Source of the DNA: Flavobacterium gelatinilyticum
Lineage (GTDB): Bacteria; Bacteroidota; Bacteroidia; Flavobacteriales; Flavobacteriaceae
Length of the DNA stretch: 64,000 bases
Direction: 5' to 3'
Assembly (NCBI RefSeq): GCF_027111295.1
Contig: NZ_CP114287.1
Location: forward strand, 1,302,001 to 1,366,000
The stretch's first letter is position 1, and each line of letters begins with the position of its first letter. Shown here piece after piece: positions 13,501-22,500 of this stretch. Below the pieces are notes generated by a model. That model was given only the letters and a program-made list of their open reading frames with translations, ran no database searches and was not told where the DNA came from. The position numbers and the translations under genes are program-made.

Positions 13501-16500
13501 GTGTGTTTACCTGAATGTCAGCAACTGTTGGTGCATCTACTAAACAGAAGTCTTGTGTTGTATCTGCTGTTGTCGGCGTGCCAGGATCGCTTACTGTTAC
13601 TTCAACCTGTAATCTTACATTGCTTTCGCAGTTGGTTGCAGGATCTAAAATTGAAGCAAAGTAGTTTCCTGTAGCTAAAGCTGTAGTCGGAGCAATCGCT
13701 GTTCCGCCTGTCGCTGTGCTGTACCAGACAATTGAACCAGTCGCTGGCGTATTTACCTGAATGTCGGCAACTGTCGGAGCATCAACTAAACAGAATGCCT
13801 GAGTGGTATCTGCTGTTGTAGGTGTGCCCGGATCGCTTACTGTTACTTCAACTTGTAATCTAACTGAACTTTCACAGTTGGTCGTTGTATTTAAAATCGA
13901 TCCAAAGTATAAACCGTTTGTTAATGTTGCTGTAGAAGCTAAAGGTGTTCCGCCTGTAGCAGCTGCATACCAAACGATTGTGCCTGTCGCAGGAGTGTTT
14001 ACCTGAATATCGGCAACTGTAGGCGAATCAACCAAACAGAAGTCTTGTGTAGCATCTGCTGTGGTTGGTGTGCCCGGATCGCTTACCGTTACCGCAACTT
14101 CTAATCTTACATTGCTTTCACAGTTTGTTACCGGATCTAAGATTGATGCAAAATAACTTCCTGTAGCTAGTGCAGTTGTCGCTGGAACCGCTGTTCCGCC
14201 TGTGGCTGCTGTGTACCAAACGATTGTGCCTGATGCAGGTGTGTTTACCTGAATGTCAGCAACTGTTGGTGCATCTACTAAACAGAAGTCTTGTGTTGTA
14301 TCTGCTGTTGTCGGCGTGCCAGGATCGCTTACTGTTACTTCAACCTGTAATCTTACATTGCTTTCGCAGTTGGTTGCAGGATCTAAAATTGAAGCAAAGT
14401 AGTTTCCTGTAGCTAAAGCTGTAGTCGGAGCAATCGCTGTTCCGCCTGTCGCTGTGCTGTACCAGACAATTGAACCAGTCGCTGGCGTATTTACCTGAAT
14501 GTCGGCAACTGTCGGAGCATCAACTAAACAGAATGCCTGAGTGGTATCTGCTGTTGTAGGTGTGCCCGGATCGCTTACTGTTACTTCAACTTGTAATCTA
14601 ACTGAACTTTCACAGTTGGTCGTTGTATTTAAAATCGATCCAAAGTATAAACCGTTTGTTAATGTTGCTGTAGAAGCTAAAGGTGTTCCGCCTGTAGCAG
14701 CTGCATACCAAACGATTGTGCCTGTCGCAGGAGTGTTTACCTGAATATCGGCAACTGTAGGCGAATCAACCAAACAGAAGTCTTGTGTAGCATCTGCTGT
14801 GGTTGGTGTGCCCGGATCGCTTACCGTTACCGCAACTTCTAATCTTACATTGCTTTCACAGTTTGTTACCGGATCTAAGATTGATGCAAAATAACTTCCT
14901 GTAGCTAGTGCAGTTGTCGCTGGAACCGCTGTTCCGCCTGTGGCTGCTGTGTACCAAACGATTGTGCCTGATGCAGGTGTGTTTACCTGAATGTCAGCAA
15001 CTGTTGGTGCATCTACTAAACAGAAGTCTTGTGTTGTATCTGCTGTTGTCGGCGTGCCAGGATCGCTTACCGTTACTTCAACTTGTAATCTGACATTGCT
15101 CTCGCAGTTGGTTGCAGGATCTAAAATTGAAGCAAAGTAGTTTCCTGTAGCTAGTGCAGTTGTAGCTGGAATCGCTGTGCCGCCTGTCGCTGCTGTGTAC
15201 CAAACTATTGAGCCTGTTGCAGGTGCATTCACCTGAATGTTCGCAACTGTCGGAGCATCAACTAAACAGAATGCCTGAGTGGTATCTGCTGTGGTCGGAG
15301 TTCCCGGATCGCTTACCGTTACTTCAACTTGTAATCTAACTGAACTTTCACAGTTTGTGGTTGTATTTAAAATCGATGCGAAGTATAAACCGTTTGTTAA
15401 TGCTGTTGTGGATGGAATCGCTGTTCCGCCTGTTGCAGCCGCATACCAAACGATTGTGCCTGTCGCAGGTGTGTTTACCTGAATATCGGCAACTGTAGGC
15501 GAATCAACCAAACAGAAGTCTTGTGTCGCATCTGCTGTAGTTGGTGTGCCCGGATCGCTTACCGTTACGGCAACTTCTAATCTTACATTGCTTTCACAAT
15601 TTGTGATTGGATCTAAGATTGATGCAAAATAACTTCCTGTGGCTAATGCAGTTGTAGCTGGAATTGCTGTTCCGCCTGTGGCTGCTGCATACCAAACGAT
15701 TGTGCCTGCCGCAGGAGTGTTTACCTGAATGTCAGCAACTGTTGGTGCATCCACTAAACAGAAGTCTTGCGTTGTATCTGCTGTGGTTGGTGTGCCAGGA
15801 TCGCTTACCGTTACTTCAACCTGTAATCTTACATTGCTTTCGCAGTTGGTTGCAGGATCTAAAATTGAAGCAAAGTAGTTTCCTGTAGCTAAAGCTGTAG
15901 TCGGAGCAATCGCTGTTCCGCCTGTCGCTGTGCTGTACCAGACAATTGAACCAGTCGCTGGCGTATTTACCTGAATGTCGGCAACTGTCGGTGCATCAAC
16001 TAAACAGAATGCCTGAGTGGTATCTGCTGTTGTAGGTGTGCCCGGATCGCTTACCGTTACTTCAACTTGTAATCTAACTGAACTTTCACAGTTGGTCGTT
16101 GTATTTAGAATTGAAGCGAAGTATAAACCATTTGTTAGTGCTGTTGTGGCTGGAATCGCTGTTCCGCCTGTTACAGCTGTGTACCAAACAATTGTGCCTG
16201 TCGCAGGAGTGTTTACCTGAATATCGGCAACTGTTGGTGCATTTACTAAACAGAAGTCTTGTGTCGCATCTGCTGTGGTTGGTGTGCCAGGATCGCTTAC
16301 CGTTACCGCAACTTCTAATCTTACATTGCTTTCACAATTTGTGATTGGATCTAAGATTGATGCAAAATAACTTCCTGTGGCTAGTGCAGTTGTAGCTGGA
16401 ACCGCTGTTCCGCCTGTAGCTGCTGCATACCAAACGATTGTGCCTGATGCAGGTGTGTTTACCTGAATGTCAGCAACTGTTGGTGCATCTACTAAACAGA

Positions 16501-19500
16501 AGTCTTGTGTTGTATCTGCTGTTGTCGGCGTGCCAGGATCGCTTACTGTTACTTCAACCTGTAATCTTACATTGCTTTCGCAGTTGGTTGCAGGATCTAA
16601 AATTGAAGCGAAGTAGTTTCCTGTAGCTAAAGCTGTAGTCGGAGCAATCGCTGTTCCGCCTGTCGCTGTGCTGTACCAGACAATTGAACCAGTCGCTGGC
16701 GTATTTACCTGAATGTCGGCAACTGTCGGTGCATCAACTAAACAGAATGCCTGAGTGGTATCTGCTGTTGTAGGTGTGCCCGGATCGCTTACTGTTACTT
16801 CAACCTGTAATCTAACTGAACTTTCACAGTTGGTCGTTGTATTTAAAATCGATGCAAAGTATAAACCGTTTGTTAATGCTGTTGTGGATGGAATCGCTGT
16901 TCCGCCTGTCGCAGCTGCGTACCAAACGATTGTGCCTGTCGCAGGGGTGTTTACCTGGATATCGGCAACTGTAGGCGAATCAACCAAACAGAAGTCTTGT
17001 GTCGCATCTGTAGTTGTTGGAGTTCCTGGATCAGTAATACTTATTGCTACTGCCAAACGAACACTGCTCTCACAGCCTGTAACACCATCTACAGCCGCAC
17101 CATAATAGGTACCATTTACTAAAGGTGTTGTGGAAGCTAAAGCTGTTCCGCCTGCTGACACCGTATACCAAACTACACCTGATTCGTTTACCTGAATACT
17201 TGCTACTGTCGGAGCATCAATTAAACAAAAATCTTGTGTCGTATCTGTTGTGGTTGGTGTATTTGGATCGCTGATCATAATTACAGCATCTTGTAATGTT
17301 CCTGCAAGATTTTCACAGGTAGTATCACTAGAAACTGCTACATAATACGTTATAGGGCTTTGTGCTTTTGTTAATCCTGTTGCGGTTAAAACTCCTGCAG
17401 CGTTTATTGTATAAGTTACTCCACTAATAACTGCTCCATTTGTAATTGGCTGTGTTCTGGCATCATCTAAATACCAGGTAAATACAGGATTAGTCAATGT
17501 TGGTGCAGTTGGTGTTAATGATGCAGGCACACTATGACAAAACGTTGCGTCATCAACCAAAATATCATTAATAGTGGAAGGTGGTAAAATAGTAAAGGTT
17601 ATTTGTTTTCTGTCGGCTTCTGCAGTTTCGCAAAGCTCATCAGAACTTACTCCAACATAATAGGTATAAGTACCCGGAAGTAATCCCGGCTGTACTAATT
17701 GAAATGTTGTCTCTCCTGCGATTAACTGAGGTGAAGCTCCGTTCAAACGGTACCAGTAGTAAACAGGATTGGTCAAAACTGAAGAACCGCTTAAACTTGT
17801 TGCAAGGGTTACATTTCCTGTAGGAGAACAAATTGAAGTATCTGTGGCTCCGTTTAATGTAATATCAGTCAGTGCTGCCAATGGAGCAGACGCTTTAACT
17901 TCAACCGTAACTTCTCCTCTGGCAAAAGTTTCACAACCGTAACGTACCGGCTGTACATAATATTTATAAGTTCCTGCTGTTAAATTTGCAGGCAGTGTAT
18001 AGGTAATACCTGTAGTTAAAGCATTTCCTCCTGTAACCGCATCGTACCATATATAAGTCGAACAGGCTTCTTCAGGAATCTGAAGGGTTATCGCCGCGCC
18101 TGGACAGACCGTAACTTTATTTTGCGGATCTGCTCCAATTACGGTCGTATTAGCTGTTCTTTCTACAGTATGAACTCTTAAGTTATCCAGAACTCCGGCA
18201 ACTCCTCCTAAACGGATTCTTACTCTGTCGTAAATCTCTGTTGGTGAAGACACAAGAGCCATTGCCATAGAATTTCCAGGTAATAATCTTAAACTCAATA
18301 GTGTGCTTGTATTTTGAATTGGGGCACCTACAGCAACATTACCTAAATAACGCTGAATACTGAAACCTCTCAGTAAGTTAACATCTAAAAGTGCTCCCGG
18401 TTTTGAAATCACAATTCGTAATGTATCACTTATAACTGATGGTGTTTTAAACTGAACAGTTAAATCGGCAGCGGCTAAAGCTCCTACACCACTGAACATA
18501 GTTGCATAAGTGGCAATATCGTTGTCTGCAACTAAAAAGGCGTCAGTAACACCAACGGTTGCTGTTGCAGCTCCAATACCTAAATCTGCTGCTCCGTAAA
18601 ACACATCCTGAATATCTCCCGGTACACAGGTTACAGAAGTAACCGGTGTATAGTAATAAGCATCAAATACTTTTGTATTTTGAGCTACACTTGCAAGTGA
18701 AGCGGACTGAATTCGAATTCCATCGTATTGCTGAGGCCCTGAGGCATCTGAAGGAACAAACGTGAATTCGTATGTATTATCTCCTGAAAGTAAATTCAAT
18801 AATGAACCGGATACCGATTGCATTGTTCCGATATCTACTCCTCCTATAGTACCTATTACAGTTAAATTTTGTCCAACAGCCAACAAGCTGGCTTCTGAAC
18901 CTAATTTAACCGTTACCGGAGTACCTTTTGTAATAGGTGCCGCCCAGCTTAATTGCTGCCATGTTGTTCCAACACCTAAAAGACCTATTCCTGTAGTAAT
19001 TGTTGAGAATGTCTGCGGATTTCCATCGACAGCACTCGCTCCATTAGTAACGGTTCCGGTTATTATTGTTCCGGAAGTTTGTGCTGTTGCATAAACTCTG
19101 TCTGTTAAAGATTGACAATTACTCAGGTCTATAACATTAATTACTTTTGTTGCAGTCGTAGAACAAATTCCGTCACTAGCTACTGCTGTATAGGTATAAA
19201 CTCCCGGTGTACTTAGTACTCCCGTTGTAAATGTTGGTCCTGTTAAAGGATTTCCCTGCGGATCAAACCAGGTTATTGTTCCTGTAGAAGTTGCTAATAA
19301 GGTTACATTTGTACCAATAGCTACAGATTCTGAAGGATTAGTAATAACCAGACTTGGATTTGCATTAATGGTCACCGCCACAGATTGTCGAACTGACGGA
19401 CAAGTATCTCCCGAAGCCTGAGCCATAATTGAATAAACACCGCTTACAGTAATATTTGCTGCAGCATCTGCGGTTATAACATTGTTTGAAGCATCATAGA

Positions 19501-22500
19501 ACGTATAAGTAGTGTTTCCTGATGAGTCAAAATTAGTGATCGCATTTCCTAAATTAGCACTGCCACAGGCCGCTAATGCAGCATTTACAGTTAAAGTTGT
19601 AGTTGAAGGGAAATCAACAATTACTTCTTTTAATGTCCCTGCTATATTTTCACAAGTCCCGCCGTTTACAACAGAAACATAATAAGTATATGGTGCACCT
19701 ATTGAAGTTAAACCTGAAATAGTAAGAGCTCCTGTTATTGGATCTTTAGCAAATACTGCTGTGCCTATTGTAGTTCCATCAACAATTTCACCTGTTTTAT
19801 TTGGAGCTGTGTAATATCTAAATTCAGCCCCTGCAATTGTAGATGATGGAGCGATTACTGCTCCTCCTGTACAAGTTGCTTCAATTGGAGTTGTAATCAA
19901 TACATCTGCCGCTGTTGGAATTGGTAATACCGTAACCGTAACAGCCTGACGTAAACTATTCTCACACCCCCCTCTTGTTCCTTGTAAATAATAGGTAGTT
20001 GAAGTTGTTAAAGGTCCTGTTCCTGTTGTACTTAGTTGTAAAACATTTCCTCCTGTCGGGGCATCATACCATGTAAAAATTTCCGGTCCTCCTGTTGAAA
20101 CAGCATTTAAAATCGTTGAACCTCCCACACAAATTGGGTCTGCCGCTCCTGTTATAACAGCATCAGGATATCTGTAAGCAGCCTGATAAATATACAGGTT
20201 GTCCAAAAGTGATGCCGTTCCTCCTAATCGTACTTCTACACGATCAAACGCTGCTCCGGCAGTAAAACTGGCTTTGAATTTATTTCCTGATAACAACTGA
20301 ATATTCAGTAAATTATTATTTATAGCTCTTCTGTCATTATTAAAAATACCTCCATTGTAAGTTGCTAAGGTAATATTAGATAAAACACCAATATCAAGAA
20401 CACCACCCGGAACTTCTAATTCAACATCAATAATATCTCCTGCCACACCCGGATTAGCAAAAATCAATTGCTGCTGCAGATAGGCTCCAACACCAAGCGT
20501 TACTGTTAACTGCGAATAACTATTGATATCACCATCAACAGCACGACCCGGATTAATAGGTGCACATAAAACGCATAAAACGCCATCGCCTGAGAAATTT
20601 TGATTATTTGCCTGTAAACAAGTACTGGCACTAGCTATAACCGTAACTGTAACAGCTCCTCTGGCAGGATTAGCACAATCAGTACTTATATTAGATGCCT
20701 CTACATAATAAGTTTGAGTACTTGTTAATATTGCTGTAGTAAAGGTTGGGGAATTTGGCTGTACAATATTCCCTCCAGTTGCCGCGTCATACCAATTGTA
20801 TCGAACTCCTGCAGTCGGATTTGAAACTGCCAGTGTTGCATTCTGACCAGATTGAATAATCACATTTGAAGATGCAAAAGTAGGAACAGCTGGTATCGGA
20901 CTTACGGTCAAACCTACGAGTGTACGTGTAGGCGATGGACAACTGCCAATTAAACCTTCTACATAATAATTTGTATTTGCAATCAAAGCCGGAGTTGTAA
21001 ATGATGTCCCAGTAAACAGCAAATTACCGCCTGTTGCGGCATCATACCAATTATAAGTAGTGCCTGCAACCGGTGCCTGAATTGTTATAGTCGTACTTTG
21101 CCCGCTGCATATTGTAGTTGGTGAAAAAGTAATTACTGGAGGCGCCAAAGGATTATCTATCGTTATCTGAACCGGAGTTCTCTCACTGTTAACGCAGCCG
21201 TTTCTTGTTATTTCAGCATAATAAGTTGTAGCTGTTGTTAAAGCCGGAGTAGTAAATGCGGCTGTTGACGCCAATGAAGGACCTCCTGCAGCTGCACTAT
21301 ACCAGTTTACCGTTTCTCCAACTGCAAGGGCTGCGGTTAGTGTAGTAGTCTGTCCGCTGCAAATAGCTGTATTTCCGGTAATAACCGCAGCTTTATATCT
21401 GTAAGTCGCCTGATAAATATCTAAGTTAGACAGAAGAGTGGCCAAACCTCCTAATCGTATTTCAACACGATCAAAATTAGCACCCGCAACAACGCTGGCT
21501 CTAAATCGGTTACCTGATAATACCTGTAAAGTCACTAACGGATTAGTAGCTAATATTCTGTCATTATTATAAGTTGCTCCGTTATAAGTAGCAAGACTCA
21601 CACCTCCTAATAAAGTAACATCTGCAATACCTCCCGGTAATTCTAAATCTACATCTACAATATCACCTGCTTTACCAGGATTTATAAATTGTAAAGTCTG
21701 CTGCACCCATCCGGTAAGCAAGCCTACAGGAACAGTAAGTCTGGCTGCTGTAGCAGGATTTCCATCAACTGAAAAATTTGGATTAGTAGAGCTGCACAAT
21801 AAACACAAACCATTCTGGCTAGTCTGCTGGCTGCTCGCTTCCAGACACCCGCCCAAAGCTGCCGGTTGTACGGTTACTGTAACAGGAACTCTTGCAGCGC
21901 TGACACAGCTTCCATTCGGGCTTTGTGCTTCTACATAATAGGTTTTAGTCGCCGTTAAAATAGGAGTAGTGAAATTTGGCGTATTAGTGGCAACGGGTGT
22001 ACCACCAGCCGCTGTATCATACCAGTTTAATTGAACACCCGGTTCAGTAGTTGTCGCACTTAAAGTAGCATTCTGACCTGACTGAATAGTAACACTCTGA
22101 GTCAAAACTGTTGGTGTTGCAGGAACTGCTGTAGAAACTACATTGATCTGAGTACGGGTTGGACTGATACAAGTTCCTATAGATGCTTCTACAAAAAAGC
22201 TGGTGGTTCCCAAAGGAACTGTAGGAGAATATGTTGTACCACTTGCTAATGATGCTCCGCCACTTGCTGTAGGATACCAGGAATAAGTGGTTCCCGGAAC
22301 AGGGTTTACAAGTGTTAATGTTGTCTGCTGTGTTGCTCCTGTAGAACAAACAGTTGTTCCAATATTACTATAAGCCGGTGCTACCGGATTAGAAACATTT
22401 AAAACAACCGGTACACGAAGGTTTCCTTCACATCCAGCCTGTCTTGTTATACCTATATAATAAGTAGTTGAAGCGGTTAGTGCAGGTGTTGTAAAAGTTG

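Noticed and set aside
12605..17032. CRISPR-like periodicity
   Set aside because: The repeats are 246-bp coding units in one continuous frame with no short repeat/unique spacer structure and no cas genes.
12456..17105. Series of plus-strand open frames of 61-116 codons spaced at 738 bp
   Set aside because: They are antisense shadows of the tandem array in the adhesin gene; their regular spacing reflects the repeat, not genes.
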